From positions 292,238-356,237 of the forward strand of contig NZ_VIQO01000013.1 in the NCBI RefSeq assembly GCF_007483665.1: a stretch of 64,000 nt of DNA, read 5' to 3'. Below are positions 41,368-52,820 of this stretch, one piece after another. Position 1 is the first letter of the stretch; each line of letters starts with the position of its first letter. The notes beneath the pieces are model-generated. The model made no database searches. It was not told where the DNA came from and was given only the letters and a program-made list of their open reading frames with translations. This DNA comes from Catellatospora sichuanensis. GTDB lineage: Bacteria > Actinomycetota > Actinomycetes > Mycobacteriales > Micromonosporaceae. The position numbers and the translations under genes are program-made.

Positions 41368-43929
41368 TTACAGGCGGGGGTCGGTGGGTTCGGATTCGCT
41401 GGCGAGGATGGCGAAGACGAGTTCGTGCACGCGCCACAGCGGGCCGTCGCGGCCGACCGTGTCCAGGGCGGCGAGGCCGAGACCGTGCTCGCGCAGGGCC
41501 AGGGCGCGCTTGCGGCCGAGCTTGCGCTGGCGGAGCTTGGCCAGCTGCGCGGGCTCGGTGTACGACGGGCCGTAGATGATGCGCAGGTACTCGCGGCCGC
41601 GGCACTTCACGCCGGGCTGGACGAGTCCCTTCGCGCCGCGGACGGACAGGCCCGCGTACGGCTTGACCACCATGCCCTCGCCGCCGGACTCCGTCAGCGC
41701 GAGCCACCAGTCCGTCGCCTGCGCCACCGCCGACGCGAAGGCGACGTCGGCGGTGGCCGGGTCGGCCGCCGACCGGGCAGGCAGGTCCAGCACCAGTCGT
41801 CGGGTCGGGGTGAAGGTCACCGGGTCGGCCGCGACCAGCCGGTCCGCGATGGACAGGTGCCAGCCGTGGTCGGCGTCGGCGTACGCCTTGCCCTCGGCGG
41901 CCAGCACCGCGAACGGGGCCAGCGTGATGCCCGCGATCCCGGCGGTGGGGGCGACGTACCGGCGGTAGGCGTCGGTGAAGGCCTGCACGTCGCGCAGCGA
42001 CCCGGTGAGCCGCTCCCGCTGGGCGGCCGTGTCGAGCCCGCGTGCCGCGGCGGCCGACAGCACGTCCAGCGCCGCGGGCAGCACGGCCCGGCCGGACGCG
42101 CCGACGGCGGCGTACTGGTGGATCAGCGTCTGCGCCTTGGCGGACCAGGGCAGCAGCTCGCAGTCGAGCAGCAGCCAGTCGGTGTCCAGCTCAGCCCACA
42201 GCCCGGCCGCGGCCGCCGCGTCGCGCACCTTGGCCAGCAGCTGCTCGGTACGCTCCGGATCGAAGAACGCCCGCCCGGTACGCGTGTAGATCACGCCGGT
42301 GCTGCCGTCGTCGACGAAACGCTTGGCGGCCACCGCGGCGTCCTTGCAAACCAGGACCACCGCGCGGGAGCCCATGTGCTTCTCCTCGCAGATCACCCGG
42401 TCCACGCCCGCGTGCCGCAGGTCGGCCAGCGCCTCCGCGGGGTGCTCCAGGTATCCGTCCACGGCCGACGTCGACGAAGGTGCCATGGTCGGCGGAAGCC
42501 AGAGCAGCCAGCGCGGGTCGACCGCGAACCGGCTCATCACCTCCAGCGCCGCCGCGCTGTGCTCGGCGGGCACGGTGACGGTGCCGTGCAGGGTCTGCAC
42601 GTGGCGGCGGCCGGTGACCTCGGACAGCCGCAGCGCGCCCGCGGCGCGGTCGGGCGGCGCGACGGGCTGCAGCGGCCGGGCGGGCGCGTAGTACTCCTGC
42701 CCCGCGTCGACCTCGACCAGCTCCCGTTCGGGGTAGCGCAGCGCGGTGAGCTTGCCGCCGAACACGCAGCCGGTGTCGAGGCAGATGGTGTTGTTGATCC
42801 ACTCGGGCGTGACGGTGGGCGTGTGCCCGTAGACGACCATGGCCCGGCCGCGGTACTCCTGCGCCCACGGGTAGCGCACGGGCAGGCCGAACTCGTCGGT
42901 CTCGCCGGTGGTGTCGCCGTACATGGCGAAGGAGCGCACCCGGCCGGACGCGCGGCCGTGGTAGGCCTCCTTGAGGCCCGCGTGTGCGACCACCAGCCGG
43001 CCGCCGTCGAGCACGTAGTGGCTGATCAGGCCGTCGAGGAACGAGGCCAGCCCGTCGACCGGGTCGGTCTCCAACTGGGCGACGGTCTCGGCCAGGCCGT
43101 GGGTGAGCTGGACCTTGCGCCCGCGCAGGTGGCGCAGCAGCTTGTTCTCGTGGTTGCCGGACACGCACAGCGCCCGGCCTCCGGCGATCATGTTCATGAC
43201 CAGCCGCAGCACGCCTGGGGAGTCCGGGCCGCGGTCCACCAGGTCGCCGACGAACACGGCGGTACGCCCCGCGGGGTGGCTCGCGTCCACGGCCCGGCCG
43301 GTGTCGTCGCGGGTCAGTTCCCAGCCGAGCGCGGCGAGCAGCTGCTCCAGCTCGGCCCGGCAGCCGTGCACGTCGCCGACGAGGTCGAAGGGCCCGGTCA
43401 GTTCGGTGCGGTCGTTGAACAGCTTCTCGTAACGCAGCTCGACGTCGCCGGGGTCCTTGACCACGTACACCTTGCGGAAGCCCTCACGGGCCAGCTTGTT
43501 CAGCGAGTGCCGCAGGTCGCGGTGCTGACGGCGCAGCACCTCCCGGCCGAACGTCCGGTCCGGGCGAGCCTGCGTGCGCTCCCAGCAGACCGCCTCCGGG
43601 GTGTCGATGACGACGGCGACGGGCAGCACGTCGTGCGCCTTGGCCGCCTCGACCAGCGCGGCGCGGGCGTGCGACTGCACGTTGGTCGCGTCGACGACGG
43701 TGAGCCGGCCCGCCGCGAGGCGCTTGCCCGCGACCAGATGCAGCACCTCGAAGGCGTCCTTGGTGGCGGCCTGGTCGTTCTCGTCGTCGGCGAGCAGCCC
43801 ACGGAACGCGTCGCTGGACAGCACCTGGGTGGGCAGGAAGTGCTCCCGGGCGAAGGTCGACTTGCCCGACCCGGAGATGCCGACGAGCACGACCAGGGAC
43901 AGCTCGGGCAGCGCGACGGTGGTGGTCAT
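41368..43929 (-). CDS. pnkp: Polynucleotide kinase-phosphatase-ligase Pnkp (RNA repair)
   Basis: 853-residue trifunctional RNA end-healing and sealing enzyme. The kinase module has the P-loop GISGSGKST (17-25). The metallophosphatase module has GDVHGC (185-190), GDLVDRGPDS (228-237), GNHENK (258-263), HAG and GHT motifs. The C-terminal adenylyltransferase has the nucleotidylation Lys in EKHMGSR (K517) and ends with EGMVVKPY and VKCRGREYLRIIYG. All three active sites look intact. Its ATG overlaps the hen1 stop by 4 nt; the two form the known bacterial heterotetramer that repairs ribotoxin-cleaved tRNA. In the cytosol. Confidence 0.96.
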   Translation of the reverse strand: MTTTVALPELSLVVLVGISGSGKSTFAREHFLPTQVLSSDAFRGLLADDENDQAATKDAFEVLHLVAGKRLAAGRLTVVDATNVQSHARAALVEAAKAHDVLPVAVVIDTPEAVCWERTQARPDRTFGREVLRRQHRDLRHSLNKLAREGFRKVYVVKDPGDVELRYEKLFNDRTELTGPFDLVGDVHGCRAELEQLLAALGWELTRDDTGRAVDASHPAGRTAVFVGDLVDRGPDSPGVLRLVMNMIAGGRALCVSGNHENKLLRHLRGRKVQLTHGLAETVAQLETDPVDGLASFLDGLISHYVLDGGRLVVAHAGLKEAYHGRASGRVRSFAMYGDTTGETDEFGLPVRYPWAQEYRGRAMVVYGHTPTVTPEWINNTICLDTGCVFGGKLTALRYPERELVEVDAGQEYYAPARPLQPVAPPDRAAGALRLSEVTGRRHVQTLHGTVTVPAEHSAAALEVMSRFAVDPRWLLWLPPTMAPSSTSAVDGYLEHPAEALADLRHAGVDRVICEEKHMGSRAVVLVCKDAAVAAKRFVDDGSTGVIYTRTGRAFFDPERTEQLLAKVRDAAAAAGLWAELDTDWLLLDCELLPWSAKAQTLIHQYAAVGASGRAVLPAALDVLSAAAARGLDTAAQRERLTGSLRDVQAFTDAYRRYVAPTAGIAGITLAPFAVLAAEGKAYADADHGWHLSIADRLVAADPVTFTPTRRLVLDLPARSAADPATADVAFASAVAQATDWWLALTESGGEGMVVKPYAGLSVRGAKGLVQPGVKCRGREYLRIIYGPSYTEPAQLAKLRQRKLGRKRALALREHGLGLAALDTVGRDGPLWRVHELVFAILASESEPTDPRL

Positions 43930-45326
43930 GCCGGCACCTCCTCGGTGGTGGTCTTGGTGAACAGGGCGAGCTGGGTCGGGGTGCCGACCTCCGGGTCTTC
44001 GTCGCCGACGCCGCGCAGCGTGTACGTGTAGCCGTAGTCGGCGGCGACCTGGTCGCACCAGGCCGCGAACTCGGCCCGGGTCCACTCGAAACGGTGGTCG
44101 TCGTGGCGGTGGCCGCCCTCGGGCAGCGTCTCGTAGCGCACGTTGTACTCGACGTTCGGCGTGGTCACGATGACCGCGCCCGGCTTGGCGTCGCCGAACA
44201 CCGCGGCGCACAGTGCGGGCAGCCGGGGCAGGTCGAGGTGCTCGATGACCTCCATCAGCACCGCGGCGTCGTACCCGCGCAGCCGCTCGTCGACATAGGT
44301 CAGCGCGGACTGGATCAGCTTGATCCGGGCGCGCTGGCGGTCGGGCAGCCGCTTGAGCCGCAGCCGCCGCTCGGCGATCTCCAGCACCTTCGGCGACACG
44401 TCCGCACCGACGATCTCGGTGTAGCGCTTCTCCCGGATCAGGTCGCCCAGCAGTGCGCCGCCGCCGCAGCCCAGGTCGAGCACCCGGGTCGCCCCGGTCT
44501 CGGCCAGCGCGGCCAGCACTGCGGCGCGTCGGCGTACGTTCAACGGCTTGGCCTTCTCCACCACCGGGCCCTCGGCCACGGAGTCGTCGGCGGGCGCCTC
44601 CTCCAGCGGCGCGAGCGCCGCATCCGCCTTGGCGGCCAGGGCGCGGCTGTGCGCCAGGTAGCGCCGGATGATCAACGGGCGCTCCGGGTGCCCGGCGAGC
44701 CAGCCCTCCCCGGCGCGCAGCAGCTTCTCGATCTCGTCGGGCGCGACCCAGTAGTGCTTCGCATCGTCGAGCACCGGCAGCAGCACGTAGAGGTGGTTGA
44801 GGGCGTCGGCCAGGCGCAGCTCGCCGTCGAGGGTGAGGTCGACGTACCGGCTGTCGCCCCACTCGGGGAACGCGGGGTCCAGCGGCAGCACGTCGCCGCG
44901 CACCGTCCAGCCCAGCGGCGCGAACAGGCGCTCGGCCAGCTTCAGGCCGCCCTTGGCGCGCAGCGACGGCACCCGGATCGACAACGGGATCGCGGTCGCG
45001 GCCAGTTCGGGCCGGTCCTTGGAGACCCCGCGCGCGGCGGTGCGGAAGACCCGGTTCAGCGCGGCCGCCAGCAGGCTGGACGCGGCGTACGGGCGGTCGT
45101 TGACGTACTGGTTGAGCTGCTGGCCGTCGGCTCGGGTGTCGGCCAGCCGCTGCGGATCGACCTCCAGCAGCAGCGCGGCGGTGCACCGCTGCTCGCTCGC
45201 CTCCGGGTAGAGCACGGTCGCCGTGCCGTGGCTCAGTTCGAAGCTGTGCACGCGGTCCGGGTGCTTGACCAGGAGGAAGCCGAGATCGGTGGCGGGGGAA
45301 TGGGTGGTCGAGAGGGTCAGCAACAC
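43926..45326 (-). CDS. hen1: 3'-terminal RNA ribose 2'-O-methyltransferase Hen1
   Basis: 466-residue partner of Pnkp. The N-terminal half (about 1-240) activates the Pnkp ligase; the C-terminal half is an SAM methyltransferase with VLDLGCGGGALLG (283-295) and the Mg-binding residues of MEVIEHLD (E359, E362, H363) and GHRHDDHRF (H408/H411). It 2'-O-methylates the 3' ribose at the break before sealing, which protects it from re-cleavage. GTG at 45326 (MLLTLSTTHSPATDLG) is the family start; CAGGAT lies 7 nt upstream, suggesting leaderless translation. It diverges from moaA. Confidence 0.96.
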   Translation of the reverse strand: MLLTLSTTHSPATDLGFLLVKHPDRVHSFELSHGTATVLYPEASEQRCTAALLLEVDPQRLADTRADGQQLNQYVNDRPYAASSLLAAALNRVFRTAARGVSKDRPELAATAIPLSIRVPSLRAKGGLKLAERLFAPLGWTVRGDVLPLDPAFPEWGDSRYVDLTLDGELRLADALNHLYVLLPVLDDAKHYWVAPDEIEKLLRAGEGWLAGHPERPLIIRRYLAHSRALAAKADAALAPLEEAPADDSVAEGPVVEKAKPLNVRRRAAVLAALAETGATRVLDLGCGGGALLGDLIREKRYTEIVGADVSPKVLEIAERRLRLKRLPDRQRARIKLIQSALTYVDERLRGYDAAVLMEVIEHLDLPRLPALCAAVFGDAKPGAVIVTTPNVEYNVRYETLPEGGHRHDDHRFEWTRAEFAAWCDQVAADYGYTYTLRGVGDEDPEVGTPTQLALFTKTTTEEVPA

Positions 45327-45333
45327 GGCCGCG

Positions 45334-45339
45334 ATCCTG
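45334..45339 (-). promoter_or_regulatory. -10 box for leaderless hen1-pnkp
   Basis: CAGGAT on the minus strand, 7 nt before the GTG at 45326. Confidence 0.45.
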
Positions 45340-45378
45340 CCAGGTGACCAGGGGACGCGCATTCTGATAACAACGCGA

Positions 45379-45384
45379 TAGGTT
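45379..45384 (+). promoter_or_regulatory. -10 box for leaderless moaA
   Basis: TAGGTT, 6 nt, GTG at 45391. With only 64 bp between the divergent start codons, hen1 and moaA promoters overlap, so a Moco riboswitch leader is not possible. Confidence 0.5.
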
Positions 45385-45390
45385 CGTGGG

Positions 45391-46395
45391 GTGACCTCTG
45401 CCAACCCAGGCCTGATCGACCGGTACGGACGCCGTGCCGTGGATCTGCGGGTCTCGCTGACCGATCGCTGCAATCTGCGCTGTTCGTACTGTATGCCCCC
45501 GGAAGGGCTGCCCTGGCTGCCCAAGCAGGAGATCCTCACCGACGACGAGGTGCTGCGGCTGATCACCATCGCGGTGACCCGGCTCGGCGTCGAGGAGGTG
45601 CGCTTCACCGGCGGCGAGCCGCTGCTGCGCCCCGGCATCGTGGGCATCGTGGCGGGCAGCGCCGCGCTCACGCCCCGGCCGAAGCTCTCCGTCACCACGA
45701 ACGGCATCGGGCTGGCCCGGCTCGCCGCGCCGCTGCGCGACGCCGGGCTGGACCGGGTCAACGTCTCGCTGGACACCATCGACCCGGACCGCTTCGCCGC
45801 GATCGCGCTGCGCCGCCGCTTCGACGACGTGATCGACGGGCTGTCCGCCGCGGCCGCGGCCGGGCTGACCCCGGTCAAGCTCAACACGGTGCTGCTGCGC
45901 GGGATCAACGACGACGAGGCACCGGCGCTGCTGCGCTTCGCCCTCGCGCACGGCTACGAGCTGCGCTTCATCGAGCAGATGCCGCTCGATGCCCAGCACG
46001 GCTGGAGCCGCGAACAGATGATCACCGCGGCGGAGATCCTGGCGTCGCTGGAGGCCGAGTTCGACCTCAGCCCCGACCCGGCCGAGCGGGCCGGCGCCCC
46101 GGCCGAGACCTGGCTGGTGAACGGCGGCCCGGCGAAGGTCGGCGTGATCGGCTCGGTGACCCGGCCGTTCTGCGGCGACTGCGACCGGACCCGGCTCACC
46201 GCCGACGGCCAGGTGCGCAACTGCCTGTTCGCCACCGGTGAGACCGATCTGCGCGGGCTGCTGCGCGGCGGGGCGGATGATGAGGCCATCGCCGTGCGCT
46301 GGCGTGAGGCCATGTGGGGCAAGCTGCCCGGCCACGGCATCGACGACCCGTCGTTCCTGCAGCCGGTGCGCCCCATGTCGGCCATCGGGGGCTGA
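45391..46395 (+). CDS. moaA: GTP 3',8-cyclase MoaA
   Basis: 334-residue radical SAM enzyme for the first step of molybdenum cofactor synthesis (GTP to 3',8-cyclo-GTP). The N-terminal [4Fe-4S] motif is CNLRCSYC (CxxxCxxC), with DRYGRRAVDLRVSLTDR before it and RFTGGEPLLR after. The C-terminal second cluster is in RPFCGDCDRTRLTADGQVRNCLF, and the protein ends in GG, as required for activity. Length is normal. It is followed 39 nt later by a MoaD-like gene; no moaC is adjacent. Confidence 0.96.
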   Translation: MTSANPGLIDRYGRRAVDLRVSLTDRCNLRCSYCMPPEGLPWLPKQEILTDDEVLRLITIAVTRLGVEEVRFTGGEPLLRPGIVGIVAGSAALTPRPKLSVTTNGIGLARLAAPLRDAGLDRVNVSLDTIDPDRFAAIALRRRFDDVIDGLSAAAAAGLTPVKLNTVLLRGINDDEAPALLRFALAHGYELRFIEQMPLDAQHGWSREQMITAAEILASLEAEFDLSPDPAERAGAPAETWLVNGGPAKVGVIGSVTRPFCGDCDRTRLTADGQVRNCLFATGETDLRGLLRGGADDEAIAVRWREAMWGKLPGHGIDDPSFLQPVRPMSAIGG

Positions 46396-46434
46396 GATGG
46401 CGCACCGGGGCGACCGCGGACCGAACTGACCGAC

Positions 46435-46695
46435 ATGCGAGAGGCCGACGACGTGATCACAGTGCGCTATTTCGCCGGAGCGCGGGCCGCCGCAGGGGTG
46501 ACCGAGGAGCGGCTGCCCGCCGGGCAGGACCTCAACCAGCTGGTCAAGGAGCTCGGCGCCGCACACGGGGACGGGCTGGGCCGGGTGCTGCTTTCAGCCA
46601 GCTTTCTGGTTGACGGGCTAGCCTGGCACGACCGCCGTGCGCCGCTTCCGTCCGGCGCGACCGTGGACGTGCTCCCGCCCTTCGCCGGCGGCTGA
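46435..46695 (+). CDS. moaD: MoaD-like ubiquitin-fold sulfur carrier
   Basis: 86-residue beta-grasp protein starting VITVRYFAGARAAAGVTEE after a short lead, and ending VDVLPPFAGG with the C-terminal GG that is adenylated and thiocarboxylated. It donates sulfur to cyclic pyranopterin in molybdopterin synthase; no moaE is adjacent. ATG at 46435 or GTG at 46453 can start it; GAGAGG lies 8 nt before the GTG, so the shorter 80-residue form is possible. Confidence 0.88.
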   Translation: MREADDVITVRYFAGARAAAGVTEERLPAGQDLNQLVKELGAAHGDGLGRVLLSASFLVDGLAWHDRRAPLPSGATVDVLPPFAGG

Positions 46696-46707
46696 AAGGA
46701 AAACCCC

Positions 46708-48051
46708 GTGGTGCTGCAAGCGCTGATGTTCTTCAGCCTGGTGCTGATCGTCGTCGGCCCGATCCACTGGTACCTGTACAAGCGCCTGGTCAAGGACACG
46801 ACCACGACGAAGCGCGGCCGCCGGATCGGCGCCGTCGCGATCATCGCGCTGGCGGCGGCCTTGCTGGCGGCGTTCATCGTGCCGCGGGTGATCGGCGCGA
46901 AGGCGTCCTGGGTCATCCCGCTGGTCGGCTACATGTGGCTGGCCGTCCTGTTCTACCTGCTGGTCACGCTGCTGGTGCTGGAGATCCCCCGCGTGATCGC
47001 CAACCGCACGTGGGCCCGCGCGAGCGCTCCGTCCGCTGCCGAGACCACCATGGCCGAGCCCGGCCTGGTCGGCGCAGCGATCACCGCGGGATCCGCCGAC
47101 GCCGCGGACCAGCCTGCCAAGGTCACCGGACTTGCCGGGCAGACGGGCGAAAGCGAGACCGCGAAAGCCGCGAGTGCCGGGCAAGTCGGTGGATCAACTG
47201 GCACCGTGCCGGGCGGCGGGCCCGCGGACCCGAGCCGGCGGCTGCTCATCGCGCGCAGCGCGGCGATCTTCGCCGGGCTGACCGCCACCGGCATCACCGC
47301 GTACGGCGTGAAGACGGCGCTCGGCGACCCGGTGCTCAAGCGGGTGCAGATCCCCCTCGCGAAGCTGCCCCGCAGCATGGACGGCTACAAGATCGCCCTG
47401 GTCAGCGACATCCACCTGGGCCCGCTGACCGGCGTCGAGCACAGCCGCCGCATCGTGCGCTCGATCAACGGCATGAACGCCGATCTGATCGCCGTCGCCG
47501 GTGACATGGTCGACGGCAGCGTCGCCGAGCTGGGCGACGAGGCGGCGCCGCTGGCCGAGCTGCGCTCCCGCGACGGCGCCTACTTCGTCACCGGCAACCA
47601 CGAGTACTTCTCGGGTGCCGAGGAGTGGCTCGTCGAGGTCGAGCGCCTGGGCATGCGGCCGCTGCAGAACGAGCGGCTGGAGATCCGCGGGCTGACCCTG
47701 GCCGGCGTCAACGACGTCAGCGGCGGCGACCTGGGCGCGGGCGGGCCGGACTTCGGCAAGGCGCTGGGCGACCGCGACCCGGCCAAGCCCGTGGTGCTGC
47801 TGGCACACCAGCCGATCCAGGCGTTCGAGGCCGCGAAGCACGGCGTGGACCTGCAGCTGTCCGGGCACACCCACGGCGGGCAGATGGTGCCGTTCAACCT
47901 GATCGCGGGCCTGCAGCAGCCGGTCATCTCCGGCCTCGGCGAGGTCGACGGCACCCAGGTGTACGTCACCAACGGGGCCGGGTTCTGGGGCCCGCCGGTG
48001 CGCGTCGGCGCGCCGCCGGATATCACATTGGTAGAACTGCGCGCGATGTAG
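46708..48051 (+). CDS. Membrane-anchored metallophosphoesterase
   Basis: 447-residue protein. Three membrane helices lie in the first 105 residues (ALMFFSLVLIVVGPIHW, AVAIIALAAALLAAFIV, VGYMWLAVLFYLLVTLLVLEI). An Ala/Gly-rich loop follows, then a fourth helix (SAAIFAGLTATGITAYGV, about 185-205) and a calcineurin-like phosphoesterase domain with VSDIHLGP, AGDMVDG, GNHEYFSG, LLAHQP and LSGHTHGGQ. This is the YkuE/YaeI-like type that may act on phospholipid or lipid-linked pyrophosphates. GTG at 46708 has AAAGGA upstream. It starts 12 nt after moaD. Confidence 0.9.
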   Translation: MVLQALMFFSLVLIVVGPIHWYLYKRLVKDTTTTKRGRRIGAVAIIALAAALLAAFIVPRVIGAKASWVIPLVGYMWLAVLFYLLVTLLVLEIPRVIANRTWARASAPSAAETTMAEPGLVGAAITAGSADAADQPAKVTGLAGQTGESETAKAASAGQVGGSTGTVPGGGPADPSRRLLIARSAAIFAGLTATGITAYGVKTALGDPVLKRVQIPLAKLPRSMDGYKIALVSDIHLGPLTGVEHSRRIVRSINGMNADLIAVAGDMVDGSVAELGDEAAPLAELRSRDGAYFVTGNHEYFSGAEEWLVEVERLGMRPLQNERLEIRGLTLAGVNDVSGGDLGAGGPDFGKALGDRDPAKPVVLLAHQPIQAFEAAKHGVDLQLSGHTHGGQMVPFNLIAGLQQPVISGLGEVDGTQVYVTNGAGFWGPPVRVGAPPDITLVELRAM

Positions 48052-48116
48052 GTAACAACTCTCACTGACGCGCGTGGCGGGTGCCGTCGGACGGGCCGGG
48101 CATGTCAGGATGCTGC

Positions 48117-51155
<3,039 letters not shown>

Positions 51156-51262
51156 CGGACCGTGACACCCGAACGAACGAGTTCGGTGACGTGACAGTGA
51201 CACCGGCGGCCCCGGCGGCGCTCAGTAGGACGGAAGTGTCCGCAGCGTCACAAGGAGCCCCC

Positions 51263-51877
51263 TTGTCAGTGAAGCTGATCACCGTTGACCCCGTCACGCT
51301 GGTGCGGTTGGGGTACAGCGCCGCCTGCGCGACCCACGCCGACATCGACCTGGTCGGTCAGGCCGCCACGGGTGAGGAGACCCGCGACCTGATCGGCGAC
51401 CTGCAACCGGACGTCGTCACCATCGATGCGGCCGTCCCCGGCCAGGGCGGGTTGCAGCTGGCCGCCGAACTGCGGGCCGCGCGGCCGCAGCTGGGGCTGG
51501 TCCTCACCGGCCCCGCCGAGGACGGACTGCTGCTCCAGGCGCTGCAGGCCGGGCTGTCGGCATACCTGCCGCGCTCCGCGCCGGTCGAGCTGCTGATGTC
51601 GGCGGTGCGGCATGCCGCGGTGGCGCCGGCCTCGTTCACCGCGCCCAACCTCGCCGAGGCGATGGCCCGCCGCCGGACCCGGTCAACCGCGCTCAGCCCG
51701 CGCGAGGAGCAGATCCTGCAGCAGCTGAACACCGGTGGCAGCCTGGCCGCGATCGCGGTGCGCATGCGGCTGACCGAGTCGACGGTGCGCACCTACGTGG
51801 CCCGCCTCTACGACAAGCTGGGTGTGCACAACCGGACCCAGGCCCTGCAGGCCGCGGCCCGGTTGTACCTCATCTGA
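51263..51877 (+). CDS. LuxR/NarL-type response regulator
   Basis: 204-residue two-domain regulator. The receiver domain starts MSVKLITVDPVTLVRLGYSA with the phosphoacceptor Asp in PDVVTIDAAVPG (about residue 53) and the Lys/Arg switch region YLPRSAPVELL. The C-terminal HTH is ALSPREEQILQQLNTGGSLAAIAVRMRLTESTVRTYVARLYDKLGVHNRTQAL. VDP replaces the usual acidic pair near residue 8, so phosphorylation may be altered. TTG at 51263 was chosen because AAGGAG lies 6 nt upstream; a GTG follows two codons later. No paired kinase is present. It converges on the Tad locus with a 16-bp gap. Confidence 0.85.
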   Translation: MSVKLITVDPVTLVRLGYSAACATHADIDLVGQAATGEETRDLIGDLQPDVVTIDAAVPGQGGLQLAAELRAARPQLGLVLTGPAEDGLLLQALQAGLSAYLPRSAPVELLMSAVRHAAVAPASFTAPNLAEAMARRRTRSTALSPREEQILQQLNTGGSLAAIAVRMRLTESTVRTYVARLYDKLGVHNRTQALQAAARLYLI

Positions 51878-51893
51878 CCCTGACCGGGCCGGC

Positions 51894-52820
51894 TCAGAAG
51901 GCGTCCATGATGCCGATGACACCGGGCCCGAGGATGACCACGAACAGGGCGGGGAACAGGCAGAAGATCAGCGGGAAGAGCACCTTCACCGGCAGCTTGC
52001 GGGCTTTCTCCTCGGCGAGCTGGCGGCGCTTGACCCGCATCTGCCGCGCCTGCTCGCGCAGCACGCCCGCGATCGGGATGCCGAGCTCACCGGCCTGGAC
52101 CAGCGCCATCGTGATGGTCTTGAGCTCCCGCACGGAGGTGCGGGCCGCGAGCGCCCGCAGCGCGTCGGCCCGGCGTTGGCCCATCTGCATCTCCTGCAGC
52201 ACCCGGGCGAACTCCCGGGACAATGCGCCGGGCATGGACGCGGCCACCTGTGCCAGCGCGGCGTCGAACCCGAGTCCGGCCTCGACCGACAGCGTCAGCA
52301 GGTCCAGCCCGTCGGGGAGCCGTCGGCGGATCTCCTGCTGGCGGCGGATCCCGAGGTCGTAGACCACCAGGAAAGGAAGCCAGAAGCCGAACGCGGCTCC
52401 GGCGAGCACCCAGCACACGACCGACAATGTGCCGAAGCTCAGCGCGAACGCGGCCAGCCCACCCAGGAATGCGAAGACGAGCAGGCCGAGGCCCTGCATC
52501 TCGACGATCCGCTCCGGCGGCCAGGCCACCGGGTTCCCGGCGTAGTCGAGCCAGTGCTGCAGCCGGGCACCGGCACCCTTGGGTGTCAGCAGCTTCCCCA
52601 GAGCCGACATCTGCTGCGCCGCCGGCCGGAACCGGTCACCGAGCTTCTCCTCGGCGGCCGCGGCGCTGCCCGGCGCGTAGACGGTGTCGATCGTCTCCAG
52701 CGCCTTGGCGACCCCGGCCCGACCGATGCTGGCCGACGCCAAGGTGATCACCGCCAGTGCGATCGCGGCGAAGATCGCCCCGATACCGACGTTGAGGACC
52801 AGCTGTGCGCTCACGGTCAC
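51894..52820 (-). CDS. tadC: Tad pilus platform protein TadC (T2SF domain)
   Basis: 308-residue inner-membrane platform protein of the Flp pilus machine. It has an N-terminal helix, paired helices near 105-150 (LGLLVFAFLGGLAAFALSFGTLSVVCWVLAGAAFGFWLPF), the T2SSF cytoplasmic domain (RRRLPDGLDLLTLSVEAGLGFDAALAQVA...ARTSVRELKTITMALVQAGELGIPIAGVLREQA) and a C-terminal helix (VLFPLIFCLFPALFVVILGP). The GTG at 52820 overlaps the TadB stop by 4 nt. It is the last gene of the leftward Tad operon. Confidence 0.92.
   Translation of the reverse strand: MTVSAQLVLNVGIGAIFAAIALAVITLASASIGRAGVAKALETIDTVYAPGSAAAAEEKLGDRFRPAAQQMSALGKLLTPKGAGARLQHWLDYAGNPVAWPPERIVEMQGLGLLVFAFLGGLAAFALSFGTLSVVCWVLAGAAFGFWLPFLVVYDLGIRRQQEIRRRLPDGLDLLTLSVEAGLGFDAALAQVAASMPGALSREFARVLQEMQMGQRRADALRALAARTSVRELKTITMALVQAGELGIPIAGVLREQARQMRVKRRQLAEEKARKLPVKVLFPLIFCLFPALFVVILGPGVIGIMDAF

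Noticed and set aside
41362..44031. Very long plus-strand open frame opposite pnkp
   Set aside because: It mirrors the Pnkp codons with biased composition and no domain; pnkp has all catalytic motifs.
44094..45347. Plus-strand open frame opposite hen1
   Set aside because: Same shadow effect; Hen1 has family-typical motifs and length.
45327..45390. Moco riboswitch upstream of moaA
   Set aside because: Only 64 bp separate the hen1 and moaA start codons and the -10 box lies 6 nt before the GTG; there is no leader to hold a riboswitch.
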